Origin: Nereocystis luetkeana
Taxonomy: Eukaryota > Sar > Phaeophyceae > Laminariales > Laminariaceae
DNA: 64,000 nucleotides
Assembly (NCBI GenBank): GCA_031213475.1
Contig: JARUPZ010000037.1
Coordinates: 3,726,305-3,790,304 of the forward strand
Direction of reading: 5' to 3'
The position numbers and the translations under genes are program-made. This document shows, in pieces, positions 22,055 through 34,019 of the stretch (the stretch's first letter is position 1; each line of letters starts with the position of its first letter). A model generated the notes under the pieces. It was not told where the DNA came from. It did no database searches and was given only the letters and a program-made list of their open reading frames with translations.

Positions 22055-22805
22055 GAAACCGAAACTTCGGAAAGAAAAAAATCCCCGTCCCCTCATGTAA
22101 TAATTTTCTGCTTGATTGGGACACCTTGCACTGGTCAAAAGAGAAAAAATCGCACAGAAGAGCTTCTCTCTCAGCCTCGTTCGCCCGCCCCTCTCGCGAC
22201 CACCTCGCCACCGATTCGGTCCGGTTAAAGCTTTTCTCACTCTCTGCCACAATCAGCCCCGTCGCCCGCCTCGCGTGAAGCCCGGTGCTCACCGTGGCCG
22301 TCGTTCGCCAGCTCGACAACGTTGGTTCTCAGTCTGCGCAGCTCCCTGTTTCAACTTCAACGTGGTGCTAAATAAGCACCGCTTGAATGTTGTCTTGCAA
22401 TCCCGAACGACCCTTATAACTCGTACATATTCTATTCAAAATCATAAATGGAGACCAGACAGAGCCCGTTCATGCATCCCTCGTGTCTCGAGGCACACGC
22501 GACGCTTTGGCACGAAAGCGGCGACCGCGCGTCTTGCAACCCCCCCTCTACCCGCCAGCACCCGCTGACAACCGCGACGGCGCCGGGCTCGCCCGCGGTG
22601 CCGCACTCCGAGTACACGTACGCACACGAAACGAAAGGAGAGGAAAGGAAGAAAAGAAGAAAGGACCTAGAGTGCGAAGAGAAATAGAGAAAACAAAAAC
22701 CCGCTGGAAAGGTCAGGCAAGTAATGAATGGAGGCGATTTCGAAGTGGGAGCCCTGAGAGGCCAGGGATGTACCAACCGAGCACTCTCAGAGAGTGAGAT
22801 CTAAG
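22055..22805 (-). repeat. 1.1-kb dispersed repeat, copy B
   Basis: Read on the minus strand, it matches copy C from GCTCTCTGAG (22800) to the CGGTTTCAT block near 22055, and then stops, so the 3' 350 bases with the hairpin are missing. It shares with copies A and C an open frame of about 50 codons reading roughly ESVARWSREGRA followed by EAEREALL (22160-22300). The antisense frame is open too (NKHRLNVVLQSRTTLI). Confidence 0.75.
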
Positions 22806-22809
22806 AAGT

Positions 22810-23205
22810 GGTTTTATATCATGTATAAGCCCTACCGTGGAGTGTGTTGTTCACATAAGCTCGTTCATTCTATACACTACCCATCCGTGTACAATACGAT
22901 GCTCAGATACAAGCCCAGTGGTGTGGTGTTTTTACTTGCGCATGGTAGATCTGTCCGCGCAAGCACGTCCATCCACCGCCCACCATTGTCAAGGCCTTGG
23001 ACTCGCTTCCAGAAGCAGGCGTCGTCAGACTCAGACCCGGAAAGTATGTTGGCTTTGGCATTCGGCGGCCACCACCCCGACCCGGAGCTCTAACCCTCGC
23101 CCCAGCACTCCCCGGAGATGTGCCGTTGGGTCGCTGCACTTGGAAATACTCTACGTCGCTGTTGCGGGCCCCGAAAGATGGATCGTGCCTGCGCGGCAAT
23201 GATGG
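22810..23205. other. No confident gene; part repeated near 24.66 kb
   Basis: A 50-base stretch near 22990 (AAGGCCTTGGACTCGCTTCC and GGCGTCGTCAGAC) recurs near 24670 (AAGGTCTTGGGCTCGCTTCG and GGCGTCGTCAGAC). A minus-strand frame at 22903-23199 is open for 98 codons and Pro/Gly/Arg-rich, without a recognised motif. Confidence 0.35.
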
Positions 23206-23209
23206 ACAA

Positions 23210-23860
23210 TATTGCGTGGTTTACCGTGGGAACACGGGTAATCCCCATGGGTTCCCGTCGGAACCCACGGGAACACATGGGACTCCCAATGTAACGCGTG
23301 GGGCGGCGCACGGAAACCATGGTATACCGTAAGTAATCCCAACTGCTCCAGTGGGGTCCCACGTGAAGACACCGGGACTCCATCGTATACCGTGGGATCC
23401 CGTGGGAATTCCCTCGAAATTTCGCGCGAAATCCCACGAAGTCTACCCCTGGAGCGCCCCATGAGATCTCATGCGTCCCCACGACAAGTCCTTCGGGATG
23501 TCCGTCCCATCATCAGGCTGACTTTTCCTCAAGAACTGGTATCCTGCGCCGTCACGTAGAATCAAAGAGCTATGAGCGGGCTCATAGCGTAAAGTCTCTC
23601 GTGGGGAAAGCGGGAACCCACATGAACCCACAGGAACAATCTACAGCAGTACCGATGGTTTCGCTCTGGGGAATCCCTGTTCGTGGTACCCCATTTACAA
23701 TTTCCACGGTACATCGCGGCTGGGGGAAATTCCCACGGGCATCCATGGTTTTCCGCAGGAATCTTCACGATGTTTCGCGGCACCCACAGCAGTCTTCTGG
23801 GAATACCCATGACGTTTTCAAAGATCTTGGCCCGGCCCGGCCCGGACCAGCGGCCCATGA
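23210..23860. repeat. Degenerate array of GGGAACCCAYGGG-like words
   Basis: Words such as CCATGGGTTCCCGTCGGAAC, AACCCACGGGAACACATGGG, GAACCCACATGAACCCACAG and GGAATACCCATG recur densely, with many local palindromes (ACCCATGGG, CCCACGTGAA, GGTATACC). A unique stretch of about 100 bases at 23490-23590 separates two halves. Unit length is irregular. Open frames within it are not coding evidence. Confidence 0.6.
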
Positions 23861-24156
23861 CTAGCCTTGAAGAAATCCTCACATTCAGAAAAATCTTAAG
23901 ACGCCAGACAAGGGGCGTATAAGCCCACAAACTTGCACCCACTTTCATACACCCCTCCGCGTGAGGGTACGGAAAGTGTGAGCGAAATTTACTACAGTAT
24001 TCTGACTCGATGTCCTGGATCATTTGATGCAAGTATTTTGTTATTTTGGATGAGGCCTCCTGCGTCGACCCGTGGTCTCGCCCATACTACGTTGCGTCGT
24101 TGGATAGTATCTTGTTGTGTTTTCTCTTAAAATACCACTGGTCAGATACGTAGTTG

Positions 24157-24341
24157 TCTCACCCAAACTTCTCTACGCTTGCCTCAACCCTGTCTCGCAC
24201 ATGCTGCGAAATCTTTCTCAAACTCGGGCGACCGAGGAAGCCGGCTAGCGTCCGCGCGGGACCGGAGCCGTCGCGTCCTCCGGAGGCGGTGGGGTCGGTG
24301 TCGACCGCATGGTCCGAGGCATCTCGTTCTACCTCTCAATG
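24157..24341 (-). CDS. Possible terminal exon, product unknown
   Basis: On the minus strand a frame starts at an AG acceptor-like site near 24342 and reads VERDASDHAVDTDPTASGG, then LAGFLGRPSLRKISQ, then VRDRVEASVEKFG before a TGA stop. The GC content rises sharply relative to both sides, as expected for an exon. The frame ends cleanly in a charged helical segment. No upstream exon was found with matching phase, and no family is recognised. Confidence 0.3.
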
Positions 24342-25559
24342 AATATTTCGTGCCCACCTCTGCTCACGAGGACTGAAATGACGGGTGATCGTAGCCGACC
24401 ACTCCACAATACAAATTCAAGACATTTCTGATGATACACCTAGTTCCATGATTCGTGCCAAATCATTTCCTCTATTGCCATCGCCAATTTTACGGTCTAA
24501 ATAAAACATACGGCGTGAACTCATGATGTAAAAACAAAATCTGACGGAATCCCTGAACCAGCTCGCAATAGTCTTTTGCCCGCACATACACCTTCCAGTG
24601 CCCAAAAAATACTGATATTGCTACAGCAGTTGCAATGCTTGTATATAACGACCACCATTCACATCATCAAGGTCTTGGGCTCGCTTCGATGGGCGGGCGT
24701 CGTCAGACGCAACCCCTTGCACAGGTACACTATGCATTTCGTCCTTGCCGTAGGCTCGAGCTTCGTGCGTAACTAGTGCCACCTCCTGGTTGGTGTCAAT
24801 TTTGTTTCGCGCTTGCCTGTTGAGTCTGCTCTTTCACAGGACCCGCCCGAGTGCCCGCAGAAAGGGCGTCTGCAGCCTCTTCACGCACAGGGTTGCTGTC
24901 GTGTGTTGGAATGCCAAGGCCGGCTCGTTGGCGGCCACCCCCTTCCCCGCCAAACACGAAATCATACGTACGTGGTATATATCACCATCTGCCGCTGCTG
25001 CTTACCGGTGCAACGTACCAATAGCACGTGGGGCATTTCCCGTCCGATGAGAATGTTACGTGCAAGTAAGGGTCAAAACGAAAAATATTGGCGAGCGCGT
25101 CCGCTTGTCCTCCGTATTCGTCTGCGTGTTCGCCTTGCTGTCAGGATACCTGGAGGCGTGAGCTATTATTGTAGTTGCTCGCCGGTCTGTTGACACTCGA
25201 AATTAAATGCCTTACATGTGTCAAGTAAAATCAGACTACAACTACAGTACCTGCCCCGGTATCAGTGGAGTGTTTTTACGTCGTAAAAGACGTAGCGCCA
25301 CTACTACTTGTACTACCTATACTACAGTTACTACTATTACTACTACTTTACTATTACTACTTACTTCACGAGCTGCAACGCCTACTTCAGCTCTTACGAT
25401 ATCAGCTACATCAGCAACACCGTCTTCGGTGGCTTTTGTCCACAGCCAAGTATCATAATTGGAGCATATCTGGTAGAGAATATTCGTGCGGGCATTTATC
25501 AATATACCGAACGCTGACACGTAAATAATGTGCGGCAGTTACAGCAGATGATTGATCTA

Positions 25560-26428
25560 TTTTCGAGTTCAGCGACAAACACCATGGACTGAGAAGTTTG
25601 AACCCTTGCGATTAAATGGTTGCGGTTCTACTGACTTTGTATAGTTCACGGAACAACTTTTGGTAGCACCTAAATCAACATGCATTGGATTGAGTCAATA
25701 CGATCAAAACAGAAAAAAGACACATGCTTGCTTCGTCAATTCACTGAAAAATCTTGCGATGACCTCAAGGCAAAATTACAACGGCATTGTTTGCGACATA
25801 ATCGGTGTTAGCAGATTCGACTTACCATTGAGGGGGAGTGTTAAGAATTAGCACCAGCAGCCTACCGGGATCAATGTTTACTAGGGACTGCGGTACAGCT
25901 TCATAGCGCATAGTAACAATAGTTTGTAGAATCTGTACTGAAGCTTTTTGTTGCGATGTCGGGGTACAAAAGCAACGGTGCACTCATTGTTGTGACTGTT
26001 CACAACAAGAACTCTTGTTTCTACACAATATTTTGGAGGTAGACGTCTACGTAGAGCGCAAATAGAAAATATTCTTTACATAGCTGACAAGGATCGTTCC
26101 TCGCGGTTCAAAACTGCTGTGGGCGTCTAGAGCATAGCAGTAGTATAGACAACGTAGGCTTCTGAACCATACCAGACGTCGAGGCACCAAAGTGCAGCAC
26201 CCACTCTGCCCGTTATATATGCATTACTTTGCTCTACTAGACTCTTCGCCGAGCACGACTTCGTGAGGACTTCGATAGCCCATAGATACATCGTTTTTTC
26301 GGGCCCGCAAGCGGCAGATTCAGCATCACAACTAAAAGCAGCGAGCCGAACAAGCGGGACCCCGCCGCTCCGCCGTCATACAAGAACTAAACGTCACCAG
26401 GTACATGATATAATAACTTAACGTTACA
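25560..26428 (+). mobile_element. Possible end of a Copia-type LTR retrotransposon (relic)
   Basis: At 25833 a purine run GAGGGGGAG is followed by TGTTAAGAATTAGC. This is the usual layout of a polypurine tract next to a Copia 3' LTR. The preceding frame reads SRFDLPLRGSVKN up to that point. An LTR end may lie near 26428 (TTAACGTTACA). No second LTR occurs in this window and I see no reverse transcriptase or integrase, so the call is weak. Confidence 0.25.
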
Positions 26429-26439
26429 GAATATTACAA

Positions 26440-27632
26440 CGATGGAGATACAAAGCTTCTCTATTTCTTTGGGCTCACGGCGACGTCCACCCCACTTTTT
26501 TGTATGTCATACGAAACTTACAATCGACAGTCTGTTCTCAGATTGTTATTTTTGTTGCCGACCCGACCCAACCCGACCCCTACGATAGCCCTGACTCGCT
26601 CTACCTTGACCGTAGACCAGCTCCTAAGTGGACAGTGCGGTGATCAGGATTTTTTATTTTCAGCTGTAAATCGTCCACTCAAACAGTGTCGGACACAGTA
26701 TGTTTTGTGATCGACGCTGCGTGTCTGTCTCCTGCATGCTGCGAAGTTTTCGTCAGCGCTGAATCTTCAATGAACCCTGTGGGGGGGGGCAGTTTTGAGG
26801 GCCAATAACGCGAGACTGCCGTCATGCTTGACCGACGGCAGTCAGTTCAGTTTATAGCGGCTTGCCTGAAACCTGACGCAACACACATACCTGCGTAGAG
26901 TCTTCCATTTTCAACGGTATTGCTTCGTGTGGTAGTAAACTGTGCATGACCCCTGACGCTTTCTACGATAGACGTAGCACATTTCCGCTTTTTTTGTTTC
27001 TGACTGACGAGCCTCCTTAACCCAAAATCGTCGGAACGTCAATCTTGTTTCGAAAAATGACGTTTTTGTATACTTGGGCCATGGGATTTTTCATCGGGAA
27101 GCTATTTGATTATTGCTGAGGTCGTTTGTCGGATGAGATATGGAGCTCCTCAAGTGAGGAGCCTCGGAAAATTTAAGGTGAACCTATACCGTAGAACGCC
27201 TCCCCTCTGCCGCGCGACAGATGAACGCCACTTATCTGCCCGGGTTCAACAAGGATCCCACCCGACGCACTTGTTGCGTTTCTATTTTTCCGCCGACGCA
27301 AGGGCACGAATTTCCTCCCGGGCTTTCGTCGCACAGTTGCGCCCGCGGTAACATTTTCAAAACATGAAAGCGTTCCCTTTGCCTTCTGCGTCGTCGAATC
27401 GAATAGCGCAAGTTTTTTTTTTTTGTTTCGCGGTACAGGTAGGTGTCGAATACCTGGTACATATTTGCGGATGGCTGCTCCTGTGTGACACATGCCAGCA
27501 CATCGCTCTGTTGGATAGTTTGTATCTCCAACCATAATTGCCTTCCCCTTATGCTTCCGCTCTCCACCCTGGCGATCCCCCGTTGTTCCCTAAGGAGCAA
27601 GATATTCCAGGAGGTCGGAAGGTCCCGCCGTC
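26440..27632. other. Upstream region of the 27.6-kb gene; no confident exon
   Basis: A short GACCCGACCCAACCCGACCC block lies at 26560. Minus-strand frames at 27173-27600 are open but unrecognised. An acceptor-like ATTCCAG at 27606-27612 shortly before the ATG at 27633 could end a 5' untranslated intron of the next gene. A TACCTGGTA motif lies at 27451-27459. Confidence 0.4.
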
Positions 27633-30593
27633 ATGCCCGACCCAGTGGCGCTGTCGGACACCTGGACGTGGAGGGGGCCAGTCGACAGGTCGAGCTCGGT
27701 ACAATTATCGCGAGTGATAAATGATGTGCCGCCGAGAGAGAGTACAACCTCGGGCAGCAACGTTTGCGAATGGGTGGCTTCCCCGAACTCCAGCAGCGGA
27801 GAATACGGCTCTGACCTGGACGACGCGATTACTATGTCCCTTAGCGAATACAGCAGCGGCGATGGCGGCAGCGGCGGCGGCCGCGGCACCGGCAGTGGTT
27901 TGGGTCGTGGAGACGCGAGGAACCTTTTCGACGAAAACTTAGCCTCACCCCAAGTAATGGCGCCCCGAAGTGGCGCCGGCCGCTTGAATGCCGCGGAGAC
28001 ACCACCCTACCGCCGCGGCGGAGGTACTGCTACACATAGCTCTACATGGGCGCCTTTTTGTGGCAGTGTCCGCGTCAAAGGCGCCGCTTTCATCGACCAG
28101 CATGAAGCGGCCGCTGCGATGGTGCAGCAACCCGCACGCCTGCGACCATCGGAGACAAACAGTGCGTCAAGGTACACCAGACCTCGTCAAGGCCACAGAT
28201 CCTCGCTGCCGGCTCGACAGCTCCCCCACTTTTTCCCCGACGATGGCAGCAGCAGCAGCAGCGATGATATCTTGGAGCATACTCAAGCCGGAATCTGGGA
28301 CTATGCCGCGAAAACCGCCGGCGCAGCCCAAAAGCGACAGAGCGAAGGTAGAAGAGGTAGTATCGATAACTATGACATACATCCGGGCCGACAGAATCCT
28401 CGTGGCCTTCTAGCGAAGCCACCCTGCGCCGCGATTGGTATCCTGCGCGGGCGTGACGAGCGGCGGCGGAGACAGCGACAGCAGCGGGAGCAGCAGCGGC
28501 TGCGGCAGATGGGTCCAGAATTGGGCCGTTCAGATTCAGACCAAGAGCAGGCATGGGGCTGCTGGGCGAGAAACGCTGGCTTGATTCGCCATGCGAGTAC
28601 TGAAAGCTTGGAGATATCGCCGGGCAGCAGTCCGATTCTTCTGTCGCCCTTGAACTGCAGGACGCACGCCTTCGAGAAGCTGCGCAGCGCTTGTCTCTCG
28701 GCTGAGACTATGGCAAATGCTAACGATGATAGCTTGTTCGAACACGACGACTCTGAAGGTTCTGCCAGGGGCACAACCACGACCAGCTATTTTCCTTCCA
28801 CGATGATCTCCAGCACAGGCGAGCTCCTGCGACACCGTACCGTAACGCGTGGTTCATCGGCGGAGCGCCTTCCTGAGGACGGTTTGCAACGTGCCGATCC
28901 GAGCGCCGCCCAGGAGCTACTGCTGTGTCCGGTAGAAAACATGGTGCCGGGGAAGGAGAACCCGGTATCCACAATCGCTGGGTCCAGGTGGGGCATTCGC
29001 TTGATGGTGGCTACGGATCCCCGCGCCGCCACCGTCGCCGCTGCCGCTGCTGAGAGACAATCTTTGGTAGAGTGCTCCGGCCTCAATCCAGCGGGTGCCG
29101 ATAGCTCGGGTTCGGTTGCTGGCTTTGGCTCCATGGGCTTGCGCCTTCGCGACGGTGTGGTTGCGGTGGCCCGAGAACCCAAAATTGTTGATCCAGCCGC
29201 CGCGAGCACCGTGGACGACATCCCCCACGGGTCGCTCGCAACCATCGCCGCCCCTCCTTCTATATCGGTGGGCGTCGCCAGCGCGGACGCCATTGCCGAA
29301 ACCAACGCCGAGCTTGCCCCGCCCCGGCACGTTGGTGGTGGTGGCGGTAGCGTGGGTGGCGGGGGTATCGAAAAGCAAGAGATAAAAGCGAGAAAAAATC
29401 GACGATTGGACAACGGCCGCGGCTTCGGCTACCGATACGACCACGATTACGACGTTTTCAGGGCAAGGTGGTCTCCTAGAGGAGGAAGAGGAGGAGAAGG
29501 AGGGGGGGAAGTGGGGCCGGGGGGGGGGGGGGGGGCAGAGGGGTGGAAGAGGCGGAGGTGGAGGTGCCGGTACTTCTGGTGCCCGTAATAACCACCGCCG
29601 TTGCGGGACGGTGAAAGGACCAGGACGTTCCAAGAGCATTTGGCCGTCATCCCCAACGTCGTCGCAACAGCAGAAGACGAAGTCGGGTCCGTGCCCCCGT
29701 AGAGGAATGATTTGGGGCAACGATGACAACGGTACGTCGGTGATTTGTTGGGCGCCGTAGACATCGTAGTGCTTGTGGCTTATCTAGTTTCGAAGTGCAC
29801 CCACCTTTTTCGCGACAAGCTGCTTGGATTTGGCGGTGGATAGTTTGGGCTGTTCTGCTAGGGTTAACCGCGTCAGCTGTACTCTTGATCGCATGAGCCA
29901 GAGGAGAGTAAATAAAAAAGGGGAGCCATAGGAGAGTAAATGCAGAAATAAAAAATGAACAGGCGCAGGCAAATCTCGCACTACCCAGGTAAAAGACAGA
30001 GCAAAATGAGTGGTTGATTCCTGGGTGGCTATCCCTACCTCTCTCTTGATCGAACCCAAAAGGGGTCGACCAAAGAGGTCCGACAAGTTCATGACATGTA
30101 CACTGGCGGAGTGTCATGTTAAAGCCTGTGTCCTACAGATGGACTAGAACCGGTACACAAATAAGAAAGTGTGTCGGGCGTAAGCTTTTTTTACCCAGAT
30201 CTCCAAGGAAGATGAAAAAAAAAAAACTTGGTCGCATGGGCCGAAATGCATCGTTGTTGGGCGCCTTCTTGATCCAAACTCTGTGCTGGTGTCATTTATG
30301 ACCGGCAAGCGAGCTCTCCGCTCGTCTAAGGGGGGGTTAATTTTCATTTTTCCTTGTTTTTCTTTCGCTGTCTATCAGTTGAGCTGCTTGCTCTTAGTGG
30401 CTTGCAGCCCGCTAACCTTCCCAGCCAGGAGGCGGAACGGCTCTACTTGTATACCACGTCCCACTACACACTTGCTTCCTGGTCCTCCTCCCTGGCTTGC
30501 AGTACTTACAACTTTCTCCAGATGAGGATGCGGGAACCCTGGTCAGCAATTTACGCAACTCCCAGCCAGTTCGAGCACATTTTTGAATACCTT
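27633..30593 (+). CDS. Large disordered Ser/Gly/Ala/Arg-rich protein, at least two exons
   Basis: The first exon runs from ATG at 27633 to a donor at 29731 (ACAACG/GTACGT). It is open for about 630 codons, is compositionally coding (GC-rich, with Ser, Gly, Ala and Arg runs), and has no transmembrane or catalytic motif. It includes Ser runs near residue 205, an Arg/Gln-rich basic stretch near residue 280 and Gly runs near its end. As written, the frame ends at 29588 just after a 17-G run at 29519-29535. One fewer G would instead keep a Gly/Ser/Lys-rich frame open to the 29731 donor. That donor phase (AAC, then G) matches the acceptor at 30379 (TT GAG), forming Val and then ELLALSGLQPANLPSQEAER. 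The second exon ends at 30593 (CTT/GTACGA) and looks globular, with EPWSAIYATPSQFEHIFEYL. The function is unknown, and the exons beyond are ambiguous. Confidence 0.65.
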
Positions 30594-30689
30594 GTACGAT
30601 ACGTAGCTAATTATAGTTTTTTTTCACCTGCTCGTAAAAACAGTTGTGTGTTGTTTTTTTCCTACGCTCGCTTCCTCAATTCGCTCTGT

Positions 30690-31405
30690 TGGATGTATAC
30701 CCTGACCCCTTCCCCCCCGGTCCTCTCCGCATGCGCTTCCTCTCTCGATGCGGCGTGTTTCCTACCCGTCTTTACCCCCCCCCCCCCCGTCCACCCTTTC
30801 AGGCAGCACTTTCCCCCCGCCCCCCCCGAGTCTGCTACGCTTGAACGAACGCCATCTGCGGGCGAACTTGCGCGACCGGGCCGGAAACGGTTTGTCAGGG
30901 ACATCGACGACAGGTCTTGGGGTTATTGTAGAGTCGGGGACAGGCGACTTTGTCGGGGCGCGCACCGCGCCTCCGCTCCCTGGGCGGCGAAAGGAGGATG
31001 GGCGAGGCTTTGGGCGTGAGTTCACCAACAGCAGCAGCAACAGCCGCAATGACAACAACAGCAACAGCAGAAACATTAACAGCAACAGCAACGACAGTGT
31101 CAACCGAGCGGATACACGAGAGGAATTCCTGTTGACGGAGTGAAAACGACAACACCAACAACACAACGACGACGACAACGACAGCAACAACATCGTGAAC
31201 AAGGACAACAACAACAACATCGACACCAACACCAGCAATGCCAACCGACAGGAAAAAGAGGGTCGAGGAATTCGCGTTGTCGACGGAATGAGAGTAGTAT
31301 TGAAGTAACGACACGGGGCGGGACTAAGGCTTTTGCGATGCCCTCCAATTTGTGGTCCTCGCTGACTGCATTAGTGAATAGCATACCAGTGTAATATAAT
31401 TTGCC
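30690..31405 (+). other. Possible 3' coding part of the previous gene, frame unresolved
   Basis: A pyrimidine tract with a 16-base C run ends in TTTCAG at 30800, a good acceptor context. Three readings follow. The phase-0 reading from the second AG gives about 70 codons to TGA at 31017-31019 (PSAGELARPGRKRFVRDIDD). Another frame is open to 31143 and passes into an Asn/Ser-rich CAACAG tract (31020-31140). The minus strand is also open. From 31020 to 31260 the plus strand is a long CAACAACAG-type low-complexity tract. I cannot choose between the readings. Confidence 0.3.
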
Positions 31406-31611
31406 CCCCGGCGAGCGACCATTACAGGTGCGACGAGGGCGAAGGGGGGTGGGAGTGTGGGGGGGGGTAGCGCATGATATTTTCACGATAAAAGCGGTAG
31501 GGCTGCCAGGAGCCGGGGGGGATGATACATACACGCTCTTTCCCGGTGCAGGGCATCGTTGCGCCTGATACGTAAGCGCGTATCGTAGTTGCACGTTGGA
31601 GGGGGGGGTGT

Positions 31612-31825
31612 ACTCGATAGGAGAGCTGTACTCGATCTCATGCATGGCCGTAGTCGTATGACCATAGACCCTCGCATCCTTACAATGCCGGGACGGAGCA
31701 TGTCGGGTTTTCGCCGACCAGGCAGACATTGCTTGCACCAAGGAGGGGGGCGGGGGCGTACTCATTTGTTGCTGGCCATAGTCATTTTGCCATCGACCAC
31801 GCATCCCCTTCGAGACTGAACACCG
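31612..31825. repeat. Dispersed CATGCATGG repeat, copy at 31.6 kb
   Basis: The unit contains GTACTCGATCTCATGCATGG, CCATAGACCCTCGCATCC, AATGCCGGGACGGAGCA, GTCGGGTTTTC and CAGGCAGACATTGCTTGCAC in this order. Copies or parts occur at 6110-6190, 38215-38265, 40590-40905, 45920-46085, 47518-47625 and 47737-47865. Most have a C or G homopolymer run at the edge. Five lie in introns or 3' flank of the kinase gene. Confidence 0.7.
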
Positions 31826-31829
31826 TTCA

Positions 31830-32843
31830 GGGGGCGAGCAAAGCCCCACAAGCTATTACTGCAGGGTGTATGCGGTGGAGTTCTTTCCAATATGATGCAG
31901 GGGGGATAGCACTTTTACTAAAGAAGCACGTACGAAGTACATGGTATACACCTTGGTGTAACAGTTTAGCCGTCGACATAAACTTATCAACCTGTTGAAG
32001 GCTTTTTCGATTGTTTCGCCTTAGAGCGGAGGGAGGTGCGTCATGAGCGTTTTATGTTTCCCTCGAAAATGTGTGGGTTTTATAACGGCAGCTAAGGTAC
32101 GAGAGCGCCTATTTGTAAGCGTAGGTAGCAACATATGATGGTGTATTATGGTGTGCTGTAGGGAGCGATGGAGTATCCCAGTGCCTGCTGATGTTTCTAT
32201 GAGATAAATGCAAATATTGTCTGTCTGCCTGTCCCCCTTTTCTTCGGTTCACTTTCTTTCGAGCGGGACTCTCAATTTTGTTTTATAAATTTATAGAATA
32301 AATAAATGTACGTCAGCTGTGAGTTCGACCGATTGAGCGGTTGATACTCAACTCTGGAAGCTGCGTGATAAGTCGGGGGCGTTTGTTATGTCTTCCATTT
32401 GTAATAAGAAGGTATTTGTGGTTGCGATTTTGAAGCCACATCGAACGATTTCGCGAGCTGTTTGATTGACGCTTATGCCGGTATGAAGGTCGCCGCGGGC
32501 CGAGATGCCTCCCAGCTATTACTAGCGCATTCCTTTTGGCCCCCTTCCACTCTCCTTTGGCCGTCCCTATGAAGTCCTGGTTCTCCCCCCTTCGAATCTC
32601 TTTGCTCTCTAGATAAACCATGGTCACTGGTGCCTTCCCTTCCCTCCCCGATCCGTATGCATTTACTTATACACTGTAGTGCAGCGCCAGGGATGTCGTT
32701 GACCTGGTTTCCTTCGCTGTTCCATTTTTAAACCACCCCCGGTATATGTACGGTATATTTTTTCTGTCTTAATGGTAGACCAGACAAGCAAATGCCATAG
32801 TTTCTGAAATAGAGACCCTGATTACCGTACCGTAGGTTAACAT
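31830..32843. other. No gene seen
   Basis: Frames are short on both strands. The minus frame at 32313-32627 (104 codons) is basic and low-complexity and matches nothing known to me. From 32100 to 32220 there are GATGGTGTATTATGGTGTG-like repeats. Confidence 0.4.
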
Positions 32844-32945
32844 CAGGGCTGTTGGTGGGCCGGGTCAAACCTCGCGGGCTCCGTCGAGTCGGGTCGGGTA
32901 AAGGTGACCCGACCCGTGAGATATAAAAAAAAATCCTGACCCAAT
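32844..32945 (+). mobile_element. Truncated relative of the hAT-like element
   Basis: It starts CAGGGCTGTTGGTGGGC and continues GGGTCAAACCTCGCGGG, then GAGTCGGGTCGGGT, then GACCCGACCCGTGAG. This matches the left 100 bases of the 17.3-kb element, including the inverted GGGTC/GACCC start. No right end is present. Confidence 0.6.
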
Positions 32946-32999
32946 GTAATGATATCCCCGTTTTCCGTCTACTGTTGTGGAGGCGTTACTATTTATATA

Positions 33000-34002
33000 C
33001 TCCATTGAGACGAGGAAATCTTGCCTCCCTGCTCAGAGCCCTGGAGCGGCAAATTAACCGCGACTATGAACCCAACACATTTGAGTGAGTGATCAAGGGC
33101 AACCAGAATAAACTGCAGTGCTACTGTTCTGACTGCCAGGCTAAGGCACACCGAAGGTGGTAAGCGCCCGCGATGTATCATAGGTTGGGTCCCTCGGGTG
33201 GTGTTGGTACAGTATGGGTATGTTGTGGCATGGTGTATGGTGTGGCACGGTATGTGATATCGTATGTTGCTATGGTATCATGACGATGACGGTTTGGTGG
33301 ATATCCTATATGGAAAAATCACGGTATCTTATATTTTGTGGTGGTACGGTGTGATGGATACTCCATATATTATATGGCTAAATATTGCCCGGTGGTACGG
33401 TGTGTTTTAGTTATACAAGGTCTGCAAGAAGAGTCGAAAACGTCGTACGAGTATCATCTGTAACGAACTAATATAACTGGTATCGATCTTAAGAACGAAC
33501 TAATGTAAGGCCAAAAATATAAGGGATGCGGACGGAAAGACAGACAGATCTGCAAATACGAAATAGAGACTCAGTTTTACAAAGTGAGAATTCTCCTGGA
33601 GATAAACTCTCGCACTGTTCTTTTTTTCAGTTTCAACTTCCAACACCCAGTCTGTGCCCGTGATGGCTCACGCCAGCCTGACTCGACAGACTCATTTTGC
33701 CTCATCGGGTCGTCCTTCGATCGGTTTCACCGGCACAACGTCTGGTTGTGTCTCAAGAGCGGCCACACGAGCCACCCCCACGCCAGAGCGTACGACACAC
33801 ACAGGGTGGACAGATTCAAAAATACAGCAGATGAAATTGCCACAGGAATAGGAATATGGTGCCGCGTCATTGTTTCATTTGATAATTTGATCAAAGCGTT
33901 CGCGAAAGTTTCTTCCATCCATTATTTGAATCCGGCGGACGGACGGACGGACGGACACCGGCACATTTTCCGTCAGAGAAACCCCAGTAAACTGGGGAAC
34001 TA
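33000..34002 (+). pseudogene. Cys/His-rich protein fragment, two exons, one in-frame TGA
   Basis: Exon 1 (start uncertain, about 33005, to 33159) reads LRRGNLASLLRALERQINRD, then YEPNTFE, a TGA at 33086-33088, then VIKGNQNKLQCYCSDCQAKA. It ends at a donor AAGGTG/GTAAGC. Exon 2 starts at 33631 after a T-rich tract and TTTCAG. The junction TG plus T makes a Cys codon, continuing FNFQHPVCARDG, then FDRFHRHNVWLCLKSGHTSH, up to a stop near 34002. The spacing C-x-C-x2-C with later Cys and His residues suggests a zinc-binding module such as those near DNA-binding or transposase domains, but I cannot name it. The last 60 bases hold (GGAC)n. The single TGA suggests a pseudogene, a transposon remnant or a sequence error. 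Confidence 0.45.
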
Positions 34003-34019
34003 GATGAAACGAAACTCTA

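Noticed and set aside
23210-23860. CRISPR-like array
   Set aside because: The repeated words are degenerate and irregularly spaced without constant-length spacers, and the window is eukaryotic.
28090-29729. Long minus-strand frames opposite the 27.6-kb gene (154, 208 and 270 codons)
   Set aside because: They are shadows of the GC-rich plus-strand exon. The plus strand has the longer continuous frame and a donor/acceptor pair that matches in phase.
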